DNA from: Protula sp. h YS-2021
Lineage: Eukaryota; Annelida; Polychaeta; Sabellida; Serpulidae
Assembly (NCBI GenBank): GCA_949752745.1
Contig: OX457025.1
Coordinates: 49,899,601-49,963,600, forward strand
Length of the DNA stretch: 64,000 nt
Reading direction: 5' to 3'
Shown here in pieces: positions 27,955 to 39,661 of the stretch (the stretch's first letter is position 1; each line of letters begins with the position of its first letter). The translations under genes and the position numbers were made by a program. Below the pieces are notes generated by a model. It was not told where the DNA came from, ran no database searches, and worked only from the letters and a program-made list of their open reading frames with translations.

Positions 27955-28308
27955 GTGGCAGCAGGCCGGCGTCCTGTGCGCACACCATCCCTGCCGGACT
28001 TGCGTCACGGGGAAAATACTGTTCTTTGCTGCCATCCACCTCAATTACTTCCGAAGACGTACCATGCCATGATTCAGGAAATCGTCAAATTGGTAAAAGC
28101 TACGAGAGGGTCACTGAGCGAGACTGCCGCCCATCAGCATGAGCGCAGCCGGACGCCTTCAGCGCAGTGGGATCTCTCCTTGGTGTCATCTTACTTGCAG
28201 AGAAGTGATGTCATTGAATATGACGTAGCTACACCAAAGAACGCAACGGCAGAATTAACATTTTTGCTTAAGTATCAAGCAAAAGAAGCTGTGATATATA
28301 CGCCCTGA
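27955..28308 (+). pseudogene. DIRS tyrosine-recombinase N-terminal relic
   Basis: The frame near 28165-28275 reads QWDLSLVSSYLQRSDVIEYD followed by VATPKNATAELTFLL. This matches the stretch in element A, QCDLSLVLRYIQRPDTFSQD then SAKNATLRFTFLL. The catalytic Arg region and the rest are lost. It is a third, plus-strand DIRS fragment, independent of A and B. Confidence 0.65.
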
Positions 28309-28511
28309 ACGGTTTTCTTTCTAGGAGTTGTTATTGGTTCAATTGTCTGTTTGCACAAAGGGTGAGTCAAAATAGACATGACCTTATGGTCACGACACAA
28401 TAGATATTTCACGGTTCATGCATGCCCCCACTCCGGGAAACGGAACAGACCCCCCCCCGGAACAGACCCCCCTTTTTTGCAGTAATAGGAACAGACCCCC
28501 CCCCCATTTTT

Positions 28512-28852
28512 CTAACGTTTTATTTCGTAAAACGAGCTTTTACGAGTAAAAGCGCAATTCGCGTTCTCCACTTTTAATGGGTACCCTTCCAGTAATATTT
28601 ACCACGCAATATAAAAAAGGACTCTTTTGAGGTACCGTTCAAGATCACTTATCCTTCCATCCATCCTTCGACCAATCAGAATGCCCCAGACGTCGTCTGC
28701 TAGTCTCGTAGACATTCCTTTTCAGCCCTAAACGGCCATACAACACGCCCAGGCTAGTTGGGGAAGGATGGGAGGGGATAATCAAGTTAAAAGTGGAAAA
28801 CGCGAATTGCGCTTTTACTCGTAAAAGCTCGTTTTACGAAATAAAACGTTAG
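28512..28852. repeat. MITE with 54-bp near-perfect inverted repeats
   Basis: The left end CTAACGTTTTATTTCGTAAA continues through ACGAGCTTTTACGAGTAAAA and GCGCAATTCGCGTT. The right end is the exact complement. The centre (about 230 bp) has no coding capacity. The good match suggests fairly recent mobility. Confidence 0.8.
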
Positions 28853-29937
28853 TTTTACGTCGCCAACGCTTTGAATTCGCCTATCTCCATTTTATTGGGA
28901 CTTGAGTCCGGAGCAGGGGAGCCTGCCATTCTTGAACTGCCCAAAAAGGTCGCGAATTACACTATGGCTTGCAAAAGCTCGTTGTTTAAATAAAGAGTGC
29001 TGGGCACTTGAAGCAGAAGAAGAAATAAAAATTGTCAGTTAAGTTTAAATTCTTTTAATGATTTCCTAAATAAAGTCCGGAAGAGTACCATTCCGGTCTT
29101 GTAACATAAGGTAAAATCAGAAACAAAGTAAAATATAACAGCAACTGTCAGTTGAGATGAGAAAGGCTTCCAACCATGCCTTCATCTTTGAGAACTATCA
29201 CCACCCCCCTCCAACCGCCCACCGGATGGATCCCTACCTCAAGTTCTCACTATTCACTTGCTATGTATTCATGAACAATTAAGTTTATTAGCAATGCTAC
29301 AATAAGATCGTAAATCTATAGGATTTACGCAACTAAACTCTTTGACACTTCGAGTAACAAGACTGAACTGCCTTACAAGACATGCTATTCATACTTGGAC
29401 TCCGTTGTCTAACTTTCCCCCCTCCCCAAATTTTTCTAATTTACCACGTTTATTTGAAATAAATCTATAAAGATTGACTAGATAGCTCTAAAACTACTGC
29501 AAATCGGCATAAAATGAAATACAGACAAATTTTCAGCCAGTTTGTGACTGTTTCCTAACATGGGGCCGTTATGGTCCCATGAGCCCATAATGACACTATG
29601 GTACCTTATACCATTGACCAAGAGACTGGTCTTTCGGTCTTCCGGACACAAACGGGTATACGGTCACTGCGGTACGTTTGGGACCGAAACGACCCCCATT
29701 TCTTTCTTAAAGACTTGAAGGAAGGAGTTCAAAATTTAAAACCCGAGAGGTCGTAAGACCGAAGACTGGGCTGTACCAATTACACATACTATCATAAACA
29801 CTTCGGAATATATAGAATGCTTAATTAAAAATAATCGTAGCTTAATATAAGTACGGGGCCGAAACGGTCCGAAAGACCTTAACGAAAGACCAAATGTCCA
29901 GAGTAAGAAGGGGAATCCTTCTTGCGGATTGTTACTT

Positions 29938-30938
29938 TCATGGCTTGTTGTTGTTGTTGTTCCCGTTACGGCTCTTGGAAAAGTTGCCCTTCTGCTTGCC
30001 TTTGTTCTTGAACTTGGGGGACGCAGATCTACAACAGAAACCATCAGCCTGTAATGGTCGTTTCTGAAGCCACGAAAGGTCCCAATGAATATAGACCAGA
30101 CAATTCATCTTGTGAAAAACTTTTAGATAGTATTTAATAAAAGAGTTGGGGGAAGACCAACAACCTGTTTTCAATATATCTGAAAGAGACACATTACGTA
30201 CGGCCCTGAGGGAATTAGCTACTTGCCTTACCTGATGGGCTTTGACGTTACGTTCCTCTGACGGGTTCGGGTCAATTTGTGCCTCGTCATAGACTGCCAA
30301 AATGATCTTTTTAATATGATTCGAGATAGACTGTTTCGAAAGATCTTTGTTAAATTTCGATGATGAGTGCCTTTTGATTTTTTTGTTCTGTGGGCCTCTG
30401 ACATTTCCAAATACTGACACAGGGCCTTGACGGGACAGATCAAGCCGTCGGCATCGGGGTCATCTGGTAGGGATGAAAGGGTAACGTGATCTAACGTTCC
30501 CATCCCTTGGGCCATAATATGGGTTTTTCCCATGAATCCTGCTCTGGGGACTAGGGTGACTTTCTCCCAAGTGCCCTTTTCTTTATTTACCTTTCTGTCC
30601 AGGGCATGAATCTCACTTCTTCTTTTGACCGACGCTAAAGCCAATAAAAACGTAAATCTTAGTGTTGCATTTTTCGCTGAAATCACGTCTTGACTAAAAG
30701 TGTCTGGGCGTTGGATATACCGCAAGACTAAAGATAAGTCGCACTGCGTTATGTTGGATGGGCAGGGTGAGGAATTTACTTTAAAATGTCTCACTAGCTG
30801 TGAGAGGGCTGCATCTTCGCCCGGATCGTAGCCTGTGGATGCTTTGAGTCTTGACCCTATAGCGGCTATATAGTCCTCGATGGAACCTACCTTTAACTTC
30901 TCATCTGTGAATAGGTGATCGAGGAAGTCCGCTACCAC
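29938..30938 (-). pseudogene. DIRS A tyrosine recombinase, frameshifted
   Basis: The first frame (30938-30228) gives the SAM-like N-terminal part and the catalytic Arg region LLALASVKRRSEIHAL. The frame then changes near 30400. The second frame (30420-29938) holds KAHQVRQVANSLRAV (H-x-x-R) and SFIKYYL (nucleophile Tyr). In life the enzyme would integrate a circular DNA copy by site-specific recombination. The frameshift makes it inactive. Confidence 0.85.
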
Positions 30939-31083
30939 TGCTGGGCTAGCCTGAAACGGGTCCAGCTTAGAAATGCTACACCAGGCGGCAAACTTGTTCT
31001 ACTGAGACCTATAAACCTTGGCTGTAGAGCCCTTGTGACTTTTTACTATTTTCTTCCTCACCTGATTGGAGAAGCCTTTTTCT

Positions 31084-32990
31084 TCAAGAAGGACTGGTCA
31101 GACACCAAAGGTGCAGATTCAGTAAGTGAGGGGAGGGGTGGAAGTATTGCCAGTGGGGTTGTGATAACAACTCGTTGTGGCATGGGATCTGTATCGACCT
31201 CACTATCTTGCAATGGAGTAGGAGGGCGAACCATGGGGCAATGAGCAATAGATAGGGTGGCTTTAACTCGATTACCCTTTGCAGGACTTGCCCTAAGATT
31301 GCTTGTGTGGAAAAGGCATACAGCACTTCGTCCCGTGGCCACTGATAATTGAGGGCATCCACTGTCCAGGCTGCTGGGTCCGGGCAGGGGGACACGTACC
31401 GGGGAAGTTGGGCGGCCATAGCGTTTGCAAACAGGTACAAAGTCGGGAGACCCCATAGAGACTGATGTGTTATCCATTGAAACGACCGAGTGGATAGGCA
31501 CCATTCGGTGTTGATAACTTGACCCTGTCCGGAAGCTTAGTCCACTAGAACGTTTAGTTTCCCGGCCAGGTGACGGGCTGAAACGGTCACCTGTTCCTCC
31601 CGGGCCCTTGTAAGAATATGAAATGCTATTTTGGAAAGGGACCGTGATTTGGTACCTCCCTGCTTGTTTAGATACGCTATGGCTGTGGAATTGTCTAACC
31701 GAAATAGGACTGCCTTGTTTCTAAGTTGGTTGGTCAGTTTGGTCAGGGCAATCCAGACTACCCGGACTTCAAGCCAATTTATGTGATAGGTCTGGAGCGA
31801 GTGTGGCCACCTGCCCTTCTATACCTGACCATGCCAATAAATTCCCCATCCCGAGTGGGATGCATCGGTCTGAATCTCTATCTCTGGGGTGGGGGGCTGA
31901 AACGGCATTCCTTCGGACATGTTTGCACACCGCACCACCACTGTAGGGCTTGTAGGGTTACCTGTGAAACTTGCATCTTTGCTGTGGCTGAACGACCCTG
32001 ATGCAGTGCCCATCTCACTTGGCTTTGGAATGGCCTGTAGCGGAGACGGCCCTGAGGGACTGTCTTTTCAGTTGCCACTAAAAGGCCTAAAAGGGATTCC
32101 ATGGCTTGTAGTCTTACCTTTTTCCCGGGGGATATCTGTTATGGCTTTCACAATTCTCTTGTAGCGTTCTGGCGTAGGGAACGCCCTTGCTATTGCCAGG
32201 TCCCAAAATTCCCTAGAAAAGTAATTGACTGTTTTGGGGTTAGTTCGGATTTAGCCAGGTTTAGTACTAGACCTACCTCCAGTGCCTTGCGAACTAACGT
32301 CATCGTTTGGTTCTCGGTTACCTGTCTGTCTTAATTTGCCAGGAACCAATCGTGTAGATACTGAAAGACTAACATCCCCTCCAGACGTGCCCATGTTTTC
32401 AACACCTTCATGACCTTGGAGAAACCGTACTGGGCCGTAGCCAGACCGAAAGGAAGTGCCAGAAACCAAAAAGTCTTTTTCCTGCTTGAAAGGCTTGGCC
32501 AGCGGTAAAGAGGGATATGGAGATAAGCATCGGAGAGATCGATGGAGGTACCCCACATCCGTTCCTGTAATGACCCTTTTATCACCTGGGCCGTGTCCAT
32601 CTGAAAGGTGACCACTCGGAGAAAACCGTTTATGAGGGAGAGGTCAATTACTAACCTCCACCCCCCGGATTTCTTGGGGACCAGAAAAACCCTGCTGAAA
32701 AAGTCTATTTGATTTTCTGGCATTTCCTCGATCGCCTGTTTTTGTGTCAAGCTCAACAACATTTCTTGGAGAGCTAGATTCTTTTTCGACCCCTTTGAGT
32801 AAGAGGTGACCAGTTGCTTTGGCGCATGGGTGGTTAGGGGAATAGGACACCTGAGCCCGTTTTTGTCTCGTTTGAAAGCTAGGGAGTAAGCCCTCTTCAG
32901 CAAATGCACTACCCTCCGAGACGCCCCCATTTCTACCGAATGCTGCCCTGGTCTCCCTCCTAAGGGGCAAGGAGGCGTTTAAGGAGAGTA
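31084..32990 (-). pseudogene. DIRS A reverse transcriptase-RNase H
   Basis: RT: FFSRVFLVPKKSGGWRLVID, then GTSIDLSDAYLHIPLYR and LALPFGLATAQYGFSKV. The catalytic motif reads QYLHDW instead of the usual YLDD, and a stop follows. RNase H continues in other frames: LLGLLVATEKTVPQGRL, IEIQTDASHSGWGIYW, and CPDPAAWTVDALNYQWP with LNLHLWCL at the end. Several frameshifts and stops separate the parts. The close parallel with element B (LLGLLVATEKTVPLGRL, IQTDASHSGWGVHFEG) confirms common descent. Confidence 0.85.
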
Positions 32991-33084
32991 AATTTTCCAA
33001 TTACAATTTTCCAATTTTCCAATTAAGTTTGTTAAAGTATCGCCAGGAGACGACAGAATCTCGTGACGGTACTTTGATTGCTTG

Positions 33085-33906
33085 CTACCTGAACGACTTT
33101 GGAGACGGGCCGCCTGTCTTGCTGCCGGAGTTGGGTTTCGGTCTCTTGACAGGGGGCTGTTGTGGCTGCGCACTCGGTTTGGCCTGTGCCGGCGAGGACT
33201 GCCGCGGTCGCATCCTATTCAGTGGACGCTTGAAGGAGGTGCGAGACATCCTGGACATGAGGGCATAATCCTGAGAAAGTGATCGACTTTCCTGGTTCAC
33301 CTTCTCTATTTCGGCGGGAGGAAATAGTTCCTGCTCCCCCAGAATAGGGACGTGGCGCAGATCCCGCAAACCTTTGACACTGGACCAGCAGTGCTGGAGA
33401 AAGGCGCCTCGACGTAGATAGACCATTGACGTCATCAAAAAGGTGGAAAGTTTGACCACGTCTCGGATAGCTAAGGCCAGGCATTCCATCAGTTTAGAAG
33501 ACACAGGATCACTGAGGCGAAGCTCTTCCCAACGGAACTTCAGTGCCTTGAGCGTGTGATCTTGAAAAGACATAATGCTTGGGATGTGACGAGAAGACGC
33601 CTCAATGGTCTTGGCGTCTTTCTCCACTAATGGAATGTCCGAGTCACTACGCACTCTAGGCATCCAGACTGTACGCTTCACGGTTTGTTCCAGTACCTCC
33701 AGGGGAATTTGCTCATCCGCTGACCGATACGGGCCTGGTCGTACTAGGCAGTGTTTAGATAAGTGGAACCGTGAAAGTGTGCGACCCTCAACGGCATCCA
33801 TCTTCTTGAATTTTTTCGTGCGGACCGTAACAGCATGAGCAACGCCCTCTCTGGTGGCTAGTGCAATGAAGGAGTCCTGTTGTGGTGGAGCGGCCTGAGA
33901 TGTCAT
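33085..33906 (-). CDS. DIRS A gag-like protein (C-terminal part)
   Basis: An open frame of 273 codons. It contains MECLALAIRDVVKLSTFLM followed by LRRGAFLQHCW and FPPAEIEK, which align with element B MACLVKCTKNLVKLDTCLL, LRRDNILQRC and FPDELLAE. It ends in a Pro/Gln/Lys-rich nucleic-acid-binding-type tail. Gag of DIRS elements is poorly understood. The N-terminal part is scattered in other frames to about 34990. Confidence 0.6.
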   Translation of the reverse strand: MTSQAAPPQQDSFIALATREGVAHAVTVRTKKFKKMDAVEGRTLSRFHLSKHCLVRPGPYRSADEQIPLEVLEQTVKRTVWMPRVRSDSDIPLVEKDAKTIEASSRHIPSIMSFQDHTLKALKFRWEELRLSDPVSSKLMECLALAIRDVVKLSTFLMTSMVYLRRGAFLQHCWSSVKGLRDLRHVPILGEQELFPPAEIEKVNQESRSLSQDYALMSRMSRTSFKRPLNRMRPRQSSPAQAKPSAQPQQPPVKRPKPNSGSKTGGPSPKSFR

Positions 33907-34397
33907 ACGAATGGGTGGATCTTCTTTATCTAAATGTGGGGAGCCACAGGAGACCTCTGCTAAGCGGGCTATCTCTTGAATGGCATCCCTGAACTTTACG
34001 TCTTCCGGTGCGATCGTGGAAGCGGAACTCGGGGGGGGGCATCATCGACCGACGGGGTAAGGTCTGGTGGAGAGGGAGTTCGGATAGGGCGTCTGTCCTC
34101 TGCCGCTGGGTCTCTCCAAAGTCTTTGTTCCCCGGCCTGGGGACCGTACCTGATCCATTGCCCGTACTGCTCCGACTCCTGTTCATCAGATGCTGCTTCT
34201 GGGAGCTGAGATTGTAGTAGCTGTGACGTTTGGGGCTCCCCTGATGGGGTGTAAATTTCCCTCTGTCTATTGCTTGGAACTGTGGCGAGAGAGGAAGTTT
34301 CCATTGGCCCGATTTCCTCGTCCTCCTCTGGCAACCCAGAGACTTAGCCCGAGGGGGGGGGGGACGCCCACGGAATCCTCTTCACTGATGGTGACCG

Positions 34398-34989
34398 TCA
34401 CGGGAATTTCCAAATTGGAATCCAGTGGGAGGTGAGGTGGGGGCGAGCCCGACATCGCTGCCACTGACTGATCCTCCGGAGGAGGACGAGAAACCGTAGC
34501 TGATGGTCTGGGCTTCTGTTTTTGACTAAGCAGATTCTCCTGCTTCTGTACTTGATGTTGTAAATCCAAAAATTGCTTTTGCAGTTGCGACTGCATGGAC
34601 AAGAATAATCACTCTTGAGACGCTGTAGCTGAGGAGAGGGGATAAATCCTCTCGCGGCGGAATGCCTAGCTAGCCTGACACCGCCGAAAGAACTGTTCCC
34701 GTATCCCTGTGTGTAACAGTCATTTGTTCCACAGACGGAGACTTGAATACCCCCTCCGGACTGCCAATGGGTTTCACTCTGGGAGATGATGCCCATGCTT
34801 CACGGAGAAGATCCCGTTCTTTCCCTTCCGGGATATCCAACTGTGCTACAGTCTCAGAAAAAGCCCGTCCCTTACTCTTGGATTTTTTATGTCTCTTAGA
34901 TGATGCAATGGCATCCGATTCTGCTCCAGTGTCAACGTGCACGGGAGTAGAGACCTGGCTGAGAATAACGGAGCTAGCCTTTTTCATGG
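34398..34989 (-). pseudogene. DIRS A gag N-terminal fragments
   Basis: A start-like MKKASSVILSQVSTPVHVDT at 34989, then KRHKKSKSKGRAFSETVAQL and GKERDLLREAWASS. The frame breaks near 34680, and coil-like QLQKQFLDLQHQVQKQE appears in another frame. Judged to be the 5' part of gag only by position. Confidence 0.4.
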
Positions 34990-35165
34990 TATCCTGAATG
35001 AATTCACAAGTAACAAACGAGGCTGAAGAGAGAAATTTGGGCTTATCCCTCCCTCCTATATATATATATAACAGGGGGGTCTGTTCCTGGGGCAGGTCTG
35101 TTCCTACCAAAAAAGGGGGGTCTTTTCCGGGGGATCTGGTCCGGTGGGGTCTGTTCGTACATTCC

Positions 35166-36680
35166 CCCACTGCTCAACTCTACAACTTCCAAGTTAGTTA
35201 GTCACTTCACACTATTGATTTCCCTCGTGTGTATCTCCAGTGAGCAGTGGTCACACAGAGCGCTTTCGCGGCTCGTCATGGGTTCCTGGTTCTTGATCTT
35301 GGTATCACGACTAAATTTTGTGACAGAGTCAATAAGAGGCTGGGACACCATTCTGTGAGTGAACGTACGGGGTTGGTGTTAGCCTGAGGGTCCGTAGATC
35401 GGAATTGTTTGTCCTCAGAACACCCTGTCTCCCACTTCCTTCCTGAGTGGATGGTATTTTAGAGACTATTTACTAAAACACATGAATTGAGATTGCTATT
35501 ATATGTTTTATTTCTGTCTTCTTTCTCTCCCCTTTTTTATCCGCCGGGGTACGGATAGAGTTTTCACTCTTTCCGTCTGTCTGTCTGTCAGTCTGTTCGT
35601 CCTTCTGTCTGTGCACTTTCAGTCTCACGCGTCTAGAGCATTTATTAGTGGATGGATTCGTCTCAAATTTTACCCAGGGGTGGTTCCAACGGTATCCAGA
35701 CAGAAGGGCCTTGGACAAAAGGGCCTTGGACATAAAGGCCTTTCCCAAAACGGCCTTTCCCGAAAGGGCCTTTCCCAAAACTTTTCTCAGCTTTTTTTTT
35801 GTTAACTGGGGAACGCGAATTACACTTTGATTCGTGCAAGAGTATTTTACGGCGAATGTGCGAAACTTTGGTTGCATGCTTCGTATACATGTAGTCATGA
35901 AACTTTTAACCTGCTTTTTTTGTTTGTGATTTTTTCGATATTGAGTAAAAACAAGCTTAATTTGCCACTGCTTATATAATGTTATAGCAGTACATGAGTG
36001 ATGCATGAGTGATATAAGGATTAACTGTAATGTGTGCAAGGAGGCGTGTGATCCACCCGTAATGTAACCTAATGTACATAAAAGTCTCCTGAAAGATTTC
36101 ACAAGCCTAGCATTTTGTGGCATGTATGCATTGAGTGGACTGTTTTTGAGTTTGAGTGAGTGTGCAAGGTGAGTGTGCACTCCTTAAAGAATTTGATTGC
36201 ACGCTTGAGAACATTACCATTCTCTCCGTTTTTGACACTTCATTATTTTGCGATTATTCCGTTTACCATTTTCCATTACCCTTATTTCCGTTAATATTTT
36301 TCCATTTACACCATAACCCCGGAAATACGACCATATTCGGGACTGAGCCAAAATGGTCGTATCTGCGGGATTCCAAGCATGGTGCCCTATATTGAGACAG
36401 TATTGGATCATAATGAACTCTGTTGGTGAATAAGAAACAACAAACATTGATAACATTACCATTTATTTCGGTTTACGTCTTTCATTGGCGGCCATGTTTC
36501 GAAATTCAATTTGTTTGTTTTTTTTTCATTTGACATTTTATGGCGCCAGTAAATATTTGGCGGTATATATACAGAATCAAGGCCCACTGAGAACCGGAGT
36601 TGGGCTGAAAGTTGACATGTTAAGCCTATTGTGATGCAACTGATATATAAAATTAGACCGTCTTCGCTATCTTTGCCACA
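35166..36680. other. Unassigned region with short repeats
   Basis: A 49-codon minus ORF (35202-35351) has a CDHC knuckle but no family. At 35695-35790 there is a short GGGCCTTGGACAAAAGGGCC repeat with its complement CGGCCTTTCCCAAAA. Otherwise nothing is recognised. Confidence 0.4.
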
Positions 36681-36689
36681 AAAATACGA

Positions 36690-37115
36690 TTTTGAACTCT
36701 TGAAATTCAGAACTGACCAAAGAGGGGGAGATGAAGGTCACCAAGGCACCTCTTCCCTCACATTCACTTTCAGGCCAAAACGGTCGAAAATAAAGCTTAA
36801 AATCGCACTTTAACCATTTTTGGAACTTCCGGTTTTCGACATTGACCATGACCGAAGAGGTCAAAGTAACCAAGTACCCTTACATAACACTTTTTAGGTT
36901 CAAAGGGTCTCTAACCGTTTTCGAGATAATGATCAACTTCCGGTTTTTGACATTGACCATGGCCGAAGAGGTCAAGATCACTGAGATACCTCTTAAATGT
37001 CGTCTTCTAGGGCCAAAAGGTCGAAAATAAGCTCAAAATCGCTCTATCTCTATCCGTTTTCGAGATAATGGCCTACTTCCGGTTTTTCACTTTGACCAGA
37101 ACCGAGGAGGTCAAG
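36690..37115. repeat. Three to four degenerate tandem units of about 125 bp
   Basis: The series CTTCCGGTTTTTGACATTGA, CCATG.CCGAAGAGGTCAA, then AGGGCCAAAAGGTCGAAAAT and CCGTTTTCGAGATAATG recurs with heavy divergence. No coding sequence. Confidence 0.65.
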
Positions 37116-37227
37116 GTCAAGTTATAGAGAGCTGGGCGCTCAATACGCCTATGGTCATAGCATAACAGTTCCTTTAACTGCGAAATCAATGCATTTGCTT
37201 GCTTATGAAGGACGTCAGTGGCAAAAT

Positions 37228-37520
37228 TTCAATGTCCATTTTTACATATTAAATATTAATTAATTTCTAAAAAACTTAGCTGGATCAACAAGACTTGCTA
37301 TGCTATGCAAAACTGGTCGTCCTAGCCTAGCAGTCTAAGAGGAGGTCGCATGACAAGGTTTTCAAATTTTAAATTTCAATGCCCATTTGTACACGTAAAA
37401 TATAAATGAATTTCTTAAAAATTTGAGCTGGACCAACTAGACTTGCTATACTATGTATGTGCTAAAATTGGTTGTCCTAGCCGAAGCCGTCTCAGAGGAG
37501 TTCGCGTGACAAGGTTTTGG
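37228..37520. repeat. Tandem duplication, unit about 149 bp
   Basis: CAATGTCCATTTTTACAT...GCTGGATCAACAAGACTTGC...GCATGACAAGGTTTT is followed by CAATGCCCATTTGTACAC...GCTGGACCAACTAGACTTGC...GCGTGACAAGGTTTT. Confidence 0.7.
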
Positions 37521-38698
37521 TAGAAAAAGGAAACATACCGAAATACTTTTCCGAATCGCATGAAAGCAATAAACTAGTAGATTGAAAATCCCCAAGTGTA
37601 ACGATCTATTGTAGTTACACCACGGATCCAAAACCAGAGATGCCGATGCAATTAGTGCTTTTTTTGGCCTATTGCAATTATAGTTCTATTCCAAAGTCAG
37701 GGTTGAAATCCAAAGAGGATCCATAGAAGAAGTTACAAGCGCAGTTCAAATTTAGCATGATCGATTGCGCTTATACATTTTCAACAGATCTCAGCAAGCT
37801 AAAGTGTCCCATTCTGTTTGATATCATGCGTCATTGTTTGCTTTGAGAATTGCCTAATCCCCCAACTGGCATGCATATGTCTTGTTTGCACACAACTCAA
37901 GTAAACTCAATTAGGGAAGTGAACAATGGTCTAATTTGTGGGGTTAACAGTGCGTTTGGGATCGAGAGAAGTGGTCTTTAGTTGTATTTGTGGAGGTGGT
38001 CTCACTTGCGAGCAGGTCGTATCCCGGCGTTCTGGTGTAACCTTATTTTCTTTACAAAAATGCCAAGATGTTTTCATAGGCCAGGTTGAGTGGTGACACA
38101 CTATAAGCATATTCTTAATGCGATCAGATGTAAACACTAAACAAAAAAAACACGTGTTTTCGGACTTGAAAGTGAAGAGAAAGTGGGTCACAATCATCTG
38201 CAACCGTCCTCAAAATCGATAAATGAGTTATTACTTTGGCGATATTTACAGCACAGCCTGAAAACGAAACGTCATCTAATTACAAATGTCATATAATTAC
38301 GCCATTTGTGTATTTGTTGCGTTGTTATTTCGCGATTTGAGTTGAAATAAATTACTTCCGTTGAACTGACAAAAATAAGAAGGAACGTTCGAAAGGGAGA
38401 AAATACTTGTTGATGAGGCGGGCTTGTGAGGTTAGTTGTTAAAACACATGAGTTTAAGGCATATAAATGAAAGTGTATTATCACTGATGACAGAAAGGAA
38501 GGCATTTTTGACGGTAAATATTTATTTGAAAGGGTAAATTGTTGGTAATTTTACATGCGTCCTTTGGGTCAATTTGTGTGCATTGATTTCAAATTAATAA
38601 AGATATAACTGATATAATGCCGCAGCTAGGGGGTGGTATTACGTCAGATATAATCCTTACACGTATAAAATAAATTTCGCGTTTTTATCCAATTAAAA
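37521..38698. other. No gene recognised
   Basis: No ORF or repeat I can assign. The short open frames show no family features. Confidence 0.4.
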
Positions 38699-39019
38699 CG
38701 GATTTTTGTTTGTACAAATGTTGTAGCTGTTCAGTTGGATCGAACCGACGCTTGAAAAGTATCATCCATATCTTTTCTCGCCCGTAAACTCATAGAATTG
38801 GATGACCCAAACTAAGTGAGGGTCTCCTATTCTTGAAATTTCCTTAACTGCTTGGTGCTGTCCTCTGTAAGTAACCCCCAGGTGGCGCCACTAACGTCAC
38901 TTTGAATCCTGACGCTCCGAAGAAGTGGGCCCCGATGTAGGGGGAGGAGAGGGCTGGTTAATGTTAGCGTCGGTTCGATCCAACCAAACAGCTACAACAT
39001 TTGTACAAACAAAAATCCG
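38699..39019 (+). mobile_element. Terminal-only DIRS derivative (321 bp)
   Basis: The ends (CGGATTTTTGTTTGTACAAA and TTGTACAAACAAAAATCCG) are inverted copies. Inside, 38745-38900 matches the reverse complement of 43820-43980 in element B (its 5' end), and the last part (CTACATCGGGG on the minus strand) resembles the 3' end of B. All genes are absent. It sits only 11 bp from element B and in the opposite orientation. Confidence 0.7.
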
Positions 39020-39661
39020 CCAAAATTTTTTTCATACAAATGACTTAAAGCTGCCGTTGGATCGACTCGACGCTTGAAAATCAGATGAACTCAGAGGATG
39101 ACTACATCTGGGGCGCACGAACAGCGGGCGTCGCCCGTACCACATTAGCCAACGCAGAAACAAACACAGATAAGTTGATTGGTGATTTAATTCTTTCAAC
39201 TAAACGGAGTGCAACATGTGAATAAGTATCTCTGGTGCCCCACGGGCGCCATAATTCATGGCGCACAAACTGGGGCGCCACTAACGTGTCGAGCACCCGG
39301 AGGGGCCCATGTTCCCCCCTTTTAGTTTGTGCCGCCACCCTCAGTGGCTGGTGGCCCCCTGCGTGCCCCCAAATTCTTGATGGGTCCCGGCCCAACGATG
39401 CTGTGGGGCCGCCGCCTGCTTTTGTGCCCCCCACTCCCGGTTGTGGGCCCCATTTGGTGGACCGCGAGTGGTGTTGGGGCCCGCCGTGTGTCTGGGCGCT
39501 GAGCGCGGGAGCGCTGTCTGTGGGTCCCCGTGTTGGCTACAACTGTCATGGCGCCGCAGTCCTGGCCTAGTGACCCGGAAAACGAACTAACCTCTTAACT
39601 AGTGAAATAACAATGTCCCGGGAGTAGCCTCTTACTGGAGCTGGTGTGGCGATGCCCTATA

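Larger units (their letters stand above)
28440..35165 (-). mobile_element. DIRS-type retrotransposon A, degenerate
   Basis: On the minus strand lie gag-like, RT, RNase H and tyrosine recombinase parts in the DIRS order. All are interrupted. GGAACAGACCCCCC motifs with TTTTTTGCAG occur near 28445-28505, and their complements near 35075-35155, which sets the limits I give. These could instead be the arms of a surrounding fold-back repeat, so the ends are uncertain. The MITE 28512-28852 lies within. No DNA methyltransferase domain, known from some DIRS elements, was seen. Confidence 0.65.

Noticed and set aside
27840..28142. 100-codon plus ORF as a host gene
   Set aside because: It overlaps, in another frame, a DIRS recombinase relic and has no features of its own.
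39102..39570. GC-rich ORFs in the 3' end of DIRS B
   Set aside because: Overlapping frames on both strands in a GC-rich non-coding end, with no DIRS protein motif.
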